From Lysobacterales bacterium (lineage in GTDB: Bacteria > Pseudomonadota > Gammaproteobacteria > Xanthomonadales > SZUA-36), in contig SHZL01000024.1 in the NCBI GenBank assembly GCA_009692275.1, forward strand, positions 1 to 16,484: a DNA stretch of 16,484 bases, written 5' to 3'. The translations under genes were made by a program, and so were the position numbers. Shown here in pieces: positions 1-6,953 of this stretch (position 1 is its first letter; every line of letters begins with the position of its first letter). The notes under the pieces were generated by a model. That model saw nothing but the letters and a program-made list of their open reading frames with translations, did no database searches and had not been told where the DNA came from.

Positions 1-416
1 CTCGCCTGGTCTTCAATATTCTGTGCGGCAACACCGATGACCATGCCCGCAACCATTCCGCGTTCTGGGATGGCGCAACCCTGCGGCTTACCCCGGCCTA
101 TGACATTTGCCCCCAGGCCCGTACCGGCAACGAGGCCAGCCAGGCCATGTTGATCCTGGGTAACGATCGTATGAGCACCCTGGATGTCTGCCTGGCAGCA
201 GCTACGCAGTTTCAATTATCAGTCGGCGCAGCCCGTGACATCATTGACCACCAGCTTGACGTTATCAGGGGCAACTGGGACGCTGTGTGTGAGGAAGCTG
301 AGCTAACGGCTGTCGACAAGGCCTTGTTTTGGAGGCGTCAGTTCCTGAATCCTTATGCATTGGGTTCCTACACATCAAGTCGCGCAAAGATCGTGACCGC
401 ATCATGGCGGCGGTGA
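1..416 (+). pseudogene. HipA-like toxin kinase, C-terminal half (5' end outside window, 3' end fused to foreign sequence)
   Basis: The reading frame is open from the left edge (first whole codon at base 3) to a TGA at 414-416. It shows the catalytic core of HipA-type Ser/Thr kinases, the toxins of hipBA modules. NTDDHARN is the HxDxxxxN-like catalytic loop, and LTPAYDICPQ carries the metal-binding Asp. The alpha-helical C-terminal lobe continues to about FWRRQFLNPYAL, near where relatives end. The last dozen or so residues (SYTSSRAKIVTASWRR) look foreign: the DNA there is the start of a DUF1428 fragment read in another frame. The kinase core present is intact by eye, so the protein may still fold. 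The N-terminal half and any hipB antitoxin lie outside the window. Family assignment is confident; calling it broken rather than merely altered at its tail is an inference. Confidence 0.72.
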
Positions 417-523
417 TGAACGACAAACGCTTTGCAGGCATGGATCCCGACAGCATGCCCTTCAACCCCATGCGCATGTTTTATGGCGGCTTCGAAGTGA
501 TGGTGAGGGCCTCAGCCGGCTGA
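362..523 (+). pseudogene. DUF1428 (YbaA-like) protein, C-terminal fragment
   Basis: Read in the frame that stops at 521-523, this stretch encodes FLHIKSRKDRDRIMAAVM followed by DPDSMPF and RMFYGGFEVMV. These match the C-terminal half of DUF1428 proteins (E. coli YbaA type, about 117 residues), which carry SWIxYxSRxxRD, DPDSMPF and RMIYGGFE. The first half of the family, including its start codon, is absent. Sequence immediately upstream belongs to the hipA-like gene in another frame, so this is a remnant joined by deletion or recombination. An ATG at 329 opens the same frame, but its first dozen codons are hipA sequence and no good ribosome site precedes it. The family's biochemical role is not established. 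Confidence 0.68.
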
Positions 524-795
524 GAAGAATCAATGAGAGCGCAATGGACTTGACGCCGTTGAGCTGGCTTCGAGCCAATTTCAGGATGATCTGCAAGCTG
601 CTCAACGTGCGCGAAGATAGTTCGTACCAACTTCTGTGCGGCAACTTGACTTACCATCAATCTGCTCCGTCCGCTGATGCTGACCGCTCATTCGTGGTTC
701 AGGGCGTCGCCAGCCTGGTTAAGGAAACCCATCGTTCAACCAATCGGCTGCATTGAACCTGGTGGCAAGGTGTCTTTCACCCTGCAGGCAGGAAA
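524..795. other. intergenic stretch without a supported gene
   Basis: No recognisable gene was found here. A 70-codon frame (544-756, plus) and a minus-strand frame (462-644) exist, but neither has recognisable motifs. A third plus frame, ending at about 795, reads IEPGGKVSFTLQAGN before a stop; this looks protein-like but could not be assigned. The stretch lies between a truncated gene and a gene lacking its signal-peptide start, so it is plausibly decayed coding sequence. Confidence 0.4.
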
Positions 796-816
796 TTGAG
801 CCTGGGAGTTGGAATA

Positions 817-1782
817 ATGCCTTACACAGCCAAAGCCAATAATGCGGGACCGCCTGTTTGCGACCAGACGGCCGAATTTTTGTTCAAAGCCTGCAAGACG
901 GACCTGGACGAGGAGTTTTCTGTCGCAGCTGCTAATTGTGTGAATGAGTCCGCGACTGCGAAACAAAAACAAACCTGCATTGATGCTGCCACTGCGGCGC
1001 GCAACGAAGGCAGGGACGAATGCGGAGGCCAAAAGGAGGCGCGCCTCGATCTCTGTGACCTGATTGGTCAGGAACGATATGCCCCCGATTTCGACCCTGC
1101 CAATTTTGACCCGGATTTTTCCAGCCCGAATACGTACTTCCCACTCAATGTGCATGATGTTTGGGTCTATGAGGCCGCAGACGAGATGGTAACCGTAGAG
1201 GTATTAGACCAGACCAAGCTCATTGAGGGGGTTACCTGCCGGGTAGTCAATGACGTGGTCACCTCTGCCGGTAAGCTGGATGAAGATACCGACGACTGGT
1301 TTGCCCAGACCTGGGACGGCACGATATGGTACTGCGGGGAAAAATCAGCTCAATTTGAGTCTTTTGATGGCGATGATCCGGCATTACCCGAATTAGTTGG
1401 TGTTAATGGATCCTTCAAGGCAGGCCGCGACAACGCCCAGCCGGGTACTCTTATTGAAGGCAATCCGCAGGTCGGCGATGCCTTCCGACAGGAAGTATTG
1501 TACGGCGAGGCCGAGGATGCGGCCGGGGTGCTTTCGATTAATTATAGCTTTGGCAAGCATCCAGAACTGGATCAACTCGTCCCAAAGAATTTGGCCAAAG
1601 CGCTCTGCCATAAGGACTGCCTGGTCACCAGAGAGTTTTCGCCACTCAATCCGGGAGCCAGCGAACTCAAGTACTATTCACCTGGCATAGGCCTGTTCCT
1701 TGAGGTAGCCGCGGCTAATGCAGAGGTTCTCAAGCTGGTCGCGTGCAAGGTCAACTCCGTTGTCTGTGTGTTGCCGCCGTAA
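817..1782 (+). CDS. hypothetical cysteine-containing protein, probably exported in relatives
   Basis: The function is not recognised. ATG at 817 is chosen because GGGAG (804-808) lies 8 nt upstream, giving 321 residues; a TTG at 796 is an alternative. The N-terminal third carries regularly spaced cysteines (PPVCDQ, FKACKT, AANCVN, QTCIDA, DECGGQ, LDLCDL), suggesting a small disulfide-bonded helical region. After this come NFDPDFSSPNTYFPL and a beta-rich part with HDVWVYEA, YYSPGIGLFLEV and further Cys pairs. LSLGVGIMPYTAKA just before the mature-looking sequence resembles the end of a signal peptide with an AKA cleavage site. However, no Met with a charged n-region exists in frame before the stop at 754-756. 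The gene may therefore be 5'-truncated and its product cytoplasmic. It is convergent with the minus-strand operon. Confidence 0.6.
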   Translation: MPYTAKANNAGPPVCDQTAEFLFKACKTDLDEEFSVAAANCVNESATAKQKQTCIDAATAARNEGRDECGGQKEARLDLCDLIGQERYAPDFDPANFDPDFSSPNTYFPLNVHDVWVYEAADEMVTVEVLDQTKLIEGVTCRVVNDVVTSAGKLDEDTDDWFAQTWDGTIWYCGEKSAQFESFDGDDPALPELVGVNGSFKAGRDNAQPGTLIEGNPQVGDAFRQEVLYGEAEDAAGVLSINYSFGKHPELDQLVPKNLAKALCHKDCLVTREFSPLNPGASELKYYSPGIGLFLEVAAANAEVLKLVACKVNSVVCVLPP

Positions 1783-1808
1783 GCTTCCCCTCCAGGTAGA
1801 CGGGTAGC

Positions 1809-1839
1809 AATATTTGGGGTCACACCGACCCCAAATATT
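1809..1839. terminator. perfect 13-bp inverted repeat between convergent genes
   Basis: AATATTTGGGGTC (1809-1821) and its exact complement GACCCCAAATATT (1827-1839) flank a 5-nt loop. It lies 26 nt after the stop at 1782 and 19 nt before the end of the convergent minus-strand gene. It could terminate both transcripts, although neither side has a long T tract. It could equally be a dispersed palindromic repeat. Confidence 0.45.
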
Positions 1840-1858
1840 CCCCGAAATATTCGCGTTG

Positions 1859-2412
1859 TTACCCTGAGTGCACTTCTACGGCCGGAATCACCTCTTCCGC
1901 GGCCAGTTGCGTGACTTGCCGGCGAAATTCCGCTGGCCCGAATCCGAAACGCTTCAGGCCGGAAAACGCACCAGCGGTGACTATCCGTTCGTGAAAAATC
2001 AAGGGCCACCGGTGTTCCTGTGCATATTGCTTGAGCCATTCGAGGGTCGGCTGTGGAATAGTCCGGCCGACCGGTATGGCTGAAATCACCGCCACTGCCG
2101 CGACAGCAATACAATGGCGCCACACTGATCAGGTCGCATCCATTCGGGCAAGGGGCTGTCGTCCACCAGCCAGCAACAGATGAAACTGCGACACGGATCG
2201 TCCGGCCGCTCTGCATAGATTGCACAGCCCGTGGGGCAACTGTGGGGGCATGGTCTGCCAGCGCCTACGCTGTGTCCATGAATAGTGGCGCTGACCCAGC
2301 CCTGGCAGCAGGCGGTACATGGCAGCCAGCGACGTTTCTCCGCTGCGTTTACCAAGTCTTCCTGGCTGGTCTGTGTGGGCTGTTCCGGCAACATCATTGT
2401 ATGTGCAAACAT
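1859..2412 (-). pseudogene. cysteine-cluster (YkgJ-like) protein, interrupted by a one-base frameshift
   Basis: The first part, read from ATG at 2412 (or 2397/2394, which give MMLPEQPTQ), contains a dense cysteine cluster: LPCTACCQGW, GRPCPHSCPTGCAIY, DDPCRSFICCWL, then LPEWMRPDQCGAIVL. This is the pattern of small putative metal-binding YkgJ-type proteins. That frame stops at 2086-2088. The expected continuation, VISAIPVGRTIPQPTLEWL and about 55 more residues ending VEVHSG, is in the next frame down to a TAA at 1859-1861. Restoring one G at 2089-2090 would give WRVISAIPVGR and a continuous protein of about 178 residues counted from 2394. The gene starts about 31 nt after the VOC gene and may be the operon's last member. 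The frameshift could be real decay or an assembly error in a short G run. Confidence 0.66.
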
Positions 2413-2443
2413 AAGCCCGATTCGGGTCGTAATCCAAACCGGT

Positions 2444-2866
2444 TTAGCCGGCGTTCCTCGTCGCCAGTTCCAGCAAATCCCACAGATTACCGTACAGGTC
2501 TTCAAACACGGCAACCGTACCGTAGGCCTCGTTCCTGGGCGCGCCGCTGAACTTGACTCCCTTTGACAGCATGGCCTTGTAGTCCCGCCAGAAATCATCG
2601 GTCTGGAGGAAGAACGCCACGCGGCCGCCGGTCTGATTGCCAATGGCATGTTCCTGCGCCGGGGAAGACGCTCTTGCCAGAAGCAGGTTGGTGCCGTTGG
2701 GGCTGGCGCCGCTGGAGCCCGGCGGGGCAACCACGACCCAGCGCTTGTTCTGCTGCGGAATAAAGGTGTCTTCCACCACGCTAAACCCCAGTTTCCGGGT
2801 AAAGAATTCGATGGCTTCGTCGTAGTCGCGCACCACCAGGCTTACATGAAGCAGAGATTGTTTCAC
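2444..2866 (-). CDS. VOC-family (glyoxalase/bleomycin-resistance fold) protein
   Basis: This is a 140-residue single VOC protein of typical family length. Two beta-alpha-beta-beta-beta modules are visible: residues 4-65 (LLHVSLVVRDYDEAIEFF, then KLGFSVVED) and 80-135 (GRVAFFLQTDDFWRDY, YGTVAVFEDLYGNLWDLLE). Candidate metal ligands are His7 and Glu133. The substrate cannot be deduced; family members include glyoxalase I, dioxygenases and drug-binding proteins. GTG at 2866 is the start: GTGA overlaps the acetyltransferase stop by 4 nt, so translational coupling is likely. As the fifth gene of the kamA operon it may act on, or protect against, a pathway intermediate, but this is inference. Confidence 0.86.
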   Translation of the reverse strand: MKQSLLHVSLVVRDYDEAIEFFTRKLGFSVVEDTFIPQQNKRWVVVAPPGSSGASPNGTNLLLARASSPAQEHAIGNQTGGRVAFFLQTDDFWRDYKAMLSKGVKFSGAPRNEAYGTVAVFEDLYGNLWDLLELATRNAG

Positions 2867-3363
2867 CCCAGTTGCCCCGCGCCCAATTGCCTCGCATAGA
2901 TGACCTTGTGATCCCCAGCAGCAAAGAAATTCTTCAGCACCGCCGCTTTTTCATATCCCATGCGTTCATAGAAAGCTCGCGTGGGTGTGTACTGTTCGCT
3001 GGCAGAGGTGTCGGCATACATCTGCGTGGCGCCGGATGCACGCGCCAGCCGTTCCGATTCCCGCATCAGCTTTGCTCCTAAACCCTGGCCCTGGCAATGG
3101 GGCGAGACCGCAATCCAGTAGAGGTCGAAGCTCGACTCCGTTGCCGGAATAAGGCCATAACAGGTGTAGCCCAGCAGGCTGCCGGGACGATCCGGCTGGT
3201 CGAGAAACAGGAATTCATAGCCACTGGCCTTGCCCCGCGCCAGGGTTTCATCCACCAGTTCGACCGCGACCAGCAGTTCCTCATCGGAGAAAAAACCGGT
3301 GTCAGCAACCAGCGCCCGGACTGCCTCTGCGTCACTTTTCTGTATGAGGGTGCGCCATTGCAT
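2863..3363 (-). CDS. GNAT-family N-acetyltransferase
   Basis: This 166-residue protein has the GNAT fold. The acetyl-CoA pyrophosphate loop is seen in LYWIAVSPHCQGQGLGAKLM (residues 81-100; Q91GQGLG is the Q/RxxGxG motif). The C-terminal motif B is AFYERMGY (130-137), followed by FFAAGDHKVIYAR. It would transfer acetyl from acetyl-CoA to an amine. ATG at 3363 is chosen: its A is the last base of the preceding ATP-grasp stop (TGATG). A TTG three bases earlier (3366) is the alternative. It is much shorter than the beta-lysine acetyltransferase AblB (about 270 residues), so it is not simply that enzyme. Its position after a lysine aminomutase and two ligases still makes an amino group of a beta-lysine derivative a reasonable substrate (inference). 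Confidence 0.85.
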   Translation of the reverse strand: MQWRTLIQKSDAEAVRALVADTGFFSDEELLVAVELVDETLARGKASGYEFLFLDQPDRPGSLLGYTCYGLIPATESSFDLYWIAVSPHCQGQGLGAKLMRESERLARASGATQMYADTSASEQYTPTRAFYERMGYEKAAVLKNFFAAGDHKVIYARQLGAGQLG

Positions 3364-4391
3364 CAATGCTGTTCCCTGCGGCTTTTTGGTAAGGCTGCTT
3401 GCACAATATGCTCAACCACCTGTTCATGTGCAATACCGGTGCGCTGCGCTGCGGCAATGAAACCGGCATCAGCCGCAATACAGGGATTTGCGTTGACCTC
3501 CAACACCCAGGGCTTGCCGGCCTCATCCACACGGAAGTCCACCCGGGCGTATCCGCTTAAGCCGAATGCTTCCCAGCAGGCGAGGACATCTTGCTGCAAA
3601 GCGTTGAACAGTTCCCCGGAAAGCACAGGGAATTCACGGCAGGTGGCGTGAAACTCGGGAGCTTCCGGTTCCCACTTGGCTGCATAACCCACGATCTTTG
3701 GCTTGTCCGCCGGGTAATCCACAAAGGTCATTTCGGCCATGGGCAGAATTCGCGGTTGCCCATCCTGTTGCAGCACCGAGATATTGAATTCACGACCGGC
3801 GATAAACTCTTCGGCAAACCATTCCCCGCCATGTCGCCGGGTGCTTTCCGCAATGCGCTTTTGGGCAGCGGCGATGCTGTCTACAACACAACCGTCATCC
3901 AGCCCGAAGGATGCATGTTCCCACACGGACTTCACTATCCACTGTCCCTGCGCATCTGCGGCAGCCTGACCCAAAGAAGAATTTGTGGGTGTCGGGGATG
4001 CGGCGGAAAAATCCGGCGGTGTTGCAATTCCCCGTTGGCTCATCAACGCTTTGGCCAGCAATTTGTGTGAACTGAGATACACGGCGTCACCGCTGCAGCC
4101 GGTAAACGGTATCCCATAGGCCTGCAATAGCGCGGGAATGAAATGGATCAGCCGTCCTTCCCCCCCGAGAGACTCAACCAGGTTGAAAACGCAGGCGGGA
4201 TTGATGCTTCTGATGGAGTCCAGGATAGCGGCAAGGTCAAGCCCCGCGGCAAGGGGTACGACGTTCCAGCCGAGTTCCTTCAGGGCTGCTGAAACCTGCT
4301 CCACTTGCACCAGTGTATCGAGCTCGTCCAGGCGCGTGCCATCAGCAATTTCCTGGTGTAGCACGAGCGCGGTTTGCACAACCGGTTTCAT
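3363..4391 (-). CDS. ATP-grasp ligase, D-Ala-D-Ala-ligase-like (second of a tandem pair)
   Basis: The enzyme likely joins a carboxylate to an amine through an acyl-phosphate, as D-Ala-D-Ala ligases do. From ATG at 4391 it is 342 residues; an in-frame ATG at 4463 would overlap the upstream gene by 40 nt. Visible parts are an N-terminal substrate domain (CVFNLVESLGGEGR, 67-80; IPALLQAYGIPFTG), the ATP lysine (WIVKSVWEHASFG, Lys154), the adenine/phosphate segment AEEFIAGREF (Glu195, Arg200), and the metal site ARVDFRVDE with LEVNANPCIA (Asp285, Glu298, Asn300). All catalytic ATP-grasp positions appear intact. It lies 32 nt downstream of its paralogue and overlaps the GNAT start. It differs strongly from the first ligase in sequence, so the two probably use different substrates. 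The exact substrates are unknown. Confidence 0.82.
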   Translation of the reverse strand: MKPVVQTALVLHQEIADGTRLDELDTLVQVEQVSAALKELGWNVVPLAAGLDLAAILDSIRSINPACVFNLVESLGGEGRLIHFIPALLQAYGIPFTGCSGDAVYLSSHKLLAKALMSQRGIATPPDFSAASPTPTNSSLGQAAADAQGQWIVKSVWEHASFGLDDGCVVDSIAAAQKRIAESTRRHGGEWFAEEFIAGREFNISVLQQDGQPRILPMAEMTFVDYPADKPKIVGYAAKWEPEAPEFHATCREFPVLSGELFNALQQDVLACWEAFGLSGYARVDFRVDEAGKPWVLEVNANPCIAADAGFIAAAQRTGIAHEQVVEHIVQAALPKSRREQH

Positions 4392-4423
4392 GCGGAAGCC
4401 GACCTGGTATCTGTGCTGATAGT

Positions 4424-5446
4424 TCAGGCAGCCTTCGTATTTGCGCTCAGCACTGCGCCGCAACGGCGGATAGCGGAGTTCATGATGGTTTCGATGAGCG
4501 TGAGGTAGGGCATGCCGGACATGTTAGCCATGATGGGCAGGTCAGAATGCGCCGGGTGAATGCCGGCCAACGGGTTCACTTCCAGGAAATGCACTTTGCC
4601 CGCTTCATCCATGCGCACATCCATGCGGCCCGCGTCACGGCAACCCAGCGCCTGCCAGGCCTTGAGGCAAAGTGACTCGATGTCACGCCGCAGTTTACCG
4701 GCGGGCAGCAGCCTGTAGCGCACCAGTTCGTCGCATTCTTCCTTGTTGCGGTAGGAATACACCTCAGAGTCCGCGCCTTCGAGCAGTTCGATTTCCATCG
4801 TCGCCAGTGCAGTGGCCTTTGCTCCCGTTCCCAAAATGCCCACGGTGAATTCGCGACCGGGAAGGAAACGCTCCACCAGTACCGGCTGGTGGTGCTCCTT
4901 CAGCAACTGCGCGCATACCAGCTTAAGCTGGGTGGCATCGTTGATTTTTGAATTGGCATTGATGCCTTTACCCGTGCCTTCCGCGACCGGCTTGGCAAAC
5001 AAGGGGAAAGGCAGCTTGACGTTCTTGATGTCGCTGCGGCTATGCACCATGCAGTGGTCCGACGTGGCCACGCCGGCAGCTCGAACCACGTCCTTGGTCA
5101 TGCCTTTGTGCAAGGTCAGTGCGCAGGTCAGCGCGTCGGAAAACACGTAGGGCACCTGGTAGGCATCCAGCAATGCCGGCACTTGTGCTTCCCGGCCAAT
5201 ACCGTGCATACCTTCGCAGATATTGAATACGAGGTCCCAGCGCTCACCAGCCACCAGCCTGGCCGCCAGTTGTTTTACGTGGCCGATACGGTCAACTGTA
5301 TAGCCCAATTGCTGCAAAGCAGTTTCAATGCCGTCGATGGTCTCTACCTGGTCAAATTCGGCGGTTTCCACTGCGCTGTAACCGGCTTCGAGGTACGTGT
5401 CACGCAGGTCAAAGGTCAGGCCTACGCGGGTTATTACAGCATTCAT
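4424..5446 (-). CDS. ATP-grasp ligase, D-Ala-D-Ala-ligase-like (first of a tandem pair)
   Basis: A 340-residue ATP-grasp enzyme. The N-terminal domain has the D-Ala-ligase-type DLVFNICEGMHGIGREAQ (71-88) and VPALLDAYQVPYVFSDA (89-105). The ATP-binding lysine and glycine loop are in LFAKPVAEGTGKG (Lys152). VERFLPGREF (191-200) supplies the adenine-side Glu192 and Arg198. The magnesium site is GRMDVRMDE with LEVNPLAGIHP (Asp276, Glu289, Asn291). The start is firm: its ATG overlaps the kamA stop (ATGA at 5443-5446). It would make an amide or peptide bond at ATP cost. It is unlikely to be the cell-wall Ddl itself, because a second divergent ligase and a lysine aminomutase share the operon; a role in joining a beta-lysine-type amino acid is inferred. 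Substrates cannot be read from the sequence. Confidence 0.83.
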   Translation of the reverse strand: MNAVITRVGLTFDLRDTYLEAGYSAVETAEFDQVETIDGIETALQQLGYTVDRIGHVKQLAARLVAGERWDLVFNICEGMHGIGREAQVPALLDAYQVPYVFSDALTCALTLHKGMTKDVVRAAGVATSDHCMVHSRSDIKNVKLPFPLFAKPVAEGTGKGINANSKINDATQLKLVCAQLLKEHHQPVLVERFLPGREFTVGILGTGAKATALATMEIELLEGADSEVYSYRNKEECDELVRYRLLPAGKLRRDIESLCLKAWQALGCRDAGRMDVRMDEAGKVHFLEVNPLAGIHPAHSDLPIMANMSGMPYLTLIETIMNSAIRRCGAVLSANTKAA

Positions 5447-6747
5447 GAATGAGCTCCATCAGCAATGATCAGGGGCGGACCGGAATCCGGGTAGCGGTAG
5501 GTTCCGCCGTCGTAACTTTTCAACAGGAGGTCGTCGTTCTCATAGCCGACGGCATAGTCGGGTGAAATAGGTATTTTGCCGCCGCCATCAGGCGCATCAA
5601 CCACAAAAGTCGGCACGGCGTAACCGGTGGTGTGGCCGCGCAAGCCGCGAATCAGTTCCACGCCGCGTGAAACCGGAGTACGGAAGTGAGTGGAACCGGA
5701 AATCGGATCACATTGATAAAGGTAATAAGGTCGAACCCGGATTTTCAGCAAGCCGTGCATCAATTTCCTGAGAGTTTCCAGATCGTCATTCACGCCCTTG
5801 AGCAGCACAGTCTGGCTACCCAGTGGAATGCCGGCATCCGCCATGCGTCCGCAGGCTTCGGCAACTTCCGGCGTCAACTCGTCAGGATGGGTGAAATGCA
5901 GGCTCATCCACAGCGGGTGATGGCGTTTGAGAATCTGCCGCAGGGACTTGGTGATGCGCATGGGCTGAACCACCGGTTGTTTACTGCCGATACGCACAAA
6001 CTCCACGTGTTTGATCTTGCGCAGGCGCCCGAGAATGTATTCCAGCCGGTCGTCGTCCAGGCTGAGCGGGTCACCGCCGGAAATCAGCACATCGCGCACC
6101 ACCGGAGTCTGTTCAATGTAGTCCAGCGCCAATTCGATGTCGGCCTTCTTGACGCTACGCTCGCCGGCCGAACCCACCATGCGCGCCCGGGTGCAATAGC
6201 GACAGTAGACGGAGCAGAAGTTGGTGACCAGCAGGAGCACGCGATCCGGGTAGCGGTGCACCAGGCCAGGAACCGGGCTGTGTGAGTCCTCACCAAGGGG
6301 GTCTTCATTTTCGCCGCGGGTCAACTGGTATTCGCCGAGCACCGGGACCACGGTTTTGCGCAAGGCCTGGCCGGCGTCCAGCGGGTCCAGCAGGCTGGCG
6401 TAGTAGGGCGTGATACCGACGGGCAAAGCTCCGGCATGGCGCTTGACGGCGTCATTTTCCTCGTCGCTGAGAGTGATCATGCGCTGCAGTTCAGCCAGCG
6501 TACGCACGCGGTTACGATTTTGCCAGCGCCAGTCATTCCATTCGCTGATGGTTGCGTCCGGGTAGTACCTGCGCAGGAATTCGGCCGAGCGGACAGACAC
6601 GCGGAATGATGATTTCGCGCGTGGTGCGATAGTCAGTTTTGGAAGTGAAACGGGTTCTGGAGCAGGAGCAAGTGACGGGGAAGACACGGGACGGGAAGCT
6701 ATGGCTTTCCCTGGAGGCTCCTCACAGAGCACTCTGGCGGTTTTCAT
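5443..6747 (-). CDS. KamA-family radical SAM enzyme, probable lysine 2,3-aminomutase
   Basis: This enzyme class moves the alpha-amino group of L-lysine to the beta carbon, using SAM, a 4Fe-4S cluster and PLP. The cluster motif is CSVYCRYC (Cys178, 182, 185). The residues that define lysine use in the Clostridium enzyme are matched: Arg187 (carboxylate), Asp347 in YQCDPISG and Asp384 in FVVDAPDGGGK (epsilon-amino). Lys391 is the PLP lysine. Glutamate-specific relatives replace these two Asp residues. RYPDRVLLLVTN, SGGDPLSL and GLRGHTTGYAVPTF are further family signatures. Length is 434 residues, including a Pro/Ala/Ser-rich extension of about 45 residues at the N-terminus, unlike the shorter EpmB that modifies EF-P. 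ATG at 6747 follows AAGGA by 6 nt. The gene heads the operon behind a strong promoter. Confidence 0.9.
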   Translation of the reverse strand: MKTARVLCEEPPGKAIASRPVSSPSLAPAPEPVSLPKLTIAPRAKSSFRVSVRSAEFLRRYYPDATISEWNDWRWQNRNRVRTLAELQRMITLSDEENDAVKRHAGALPVGITPYYASLLDPLDAGQALRKTVVPVLGEYQLTRGENEDPLGEDSHSPVPGLVHRYPDRVLLLVTNFCSVYCRYCTRARMVGSAGERSVKKADIELALDYIEQTPVVRDVLISGGDPLSLDDDRLEYILGRLRKIKHVEFVRIGSKQPVVQPMRITKSLRQILKRHHPLWMSLHFTHPDELTPEVAEACGRMADAGIPLGSQTVLLKGVNDDLETLRKLMHGLLKIRVRPYYLYQCDPISGSTHFRTPVSRGVELIRGLRGHTTGYAVPTFVVDAPDGGGKIPISPDYAVGYENDDLLLKSYDGGTYRYPDSGPPLIIADGAHS

Positions 6748-6810
6748 TCAAGTTCCTTTTGCGCAGATGGGCGACCTGCTGGTGAAAACCGACCCTGCCC
6801 TTCGAGTCGT

Positions 6811-6825
6811 GCGGGAAAACCCCGC
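6811..6825 (-). other. small hairpin in the kamA leader
   Basis: On the minus strand, GCGGG GTTTT CCCGC forms a 5-bp GC-only stem with a 5-nt loop just downstream of the promoter's start region. No T tract follows, so it is not a plain terminator. It may stabilise the roughly 85-nt leader, or be chance. Confidence 0.3.
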
Positions 6826-6838
6826 TTGTTTGGTGCGT

Positions 6839-6866
6839 AATATAGTCCTGACCGAAAAATTGTCAA
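6839..6866 (-). promoter_or_regulatory. sigma70-type promoter for the kamA operon
   Basis: On the minus strand, a perfect -35 TTGACA (6866-6861) is followed after 16 bases by TATATT (6844-6839). Transcription would start near 6832, giving a leader of about 85 nt before the kamA ATG at 6747. No comparable promoter was seen between the downstream genes, which overlap or nearly touch. Confidence 0.78.
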
Positions 6867-6953
6867 CAGATATTTCGAAGCAAAAAGACGCCCGTCGCCA
6901 AGCGGTTCTCCCAGCATAATCCGGGGCACGGAAATGGCCGCAAAAAAGCGTGG

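Noticed and set aside
544..756. 70-codon plus-strand frame after the DUF1428 fragment
   Set aside because: No motif, no convincing ribosome site and no family resemblance; it lies in what looks like decayed sequence.
2129..2437. Alternative minus-strand frame overlapping the cysteine-cluster gene
   Set aside because: The neighbouring frame holds the ordered CxxCC, CPHxC and CRSFxC motifs; this frame has no pattern.
5686..6285. Long plus-strand open frame opposite kamA
   Set aside because: It is a shadow of the antisense strand of a strongly conserved enzyme gene and has no homology signals of its own.
5443..6747. KamA-like protein read as EpmB (EF-P beta-lysylation) instead of a free-lysine aminomutase
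   Set aside because: It is about 90 residues longer than EpmB, keeps the C-terminal part of lysine aminomutases, and no epmA or efp gene is adjacent.
6867..6953. Possible terminator between the GST gene and the kamA promoter
   Set aside because: Short T runs exist, but no stem of useful length with a realistic loop precedes them.
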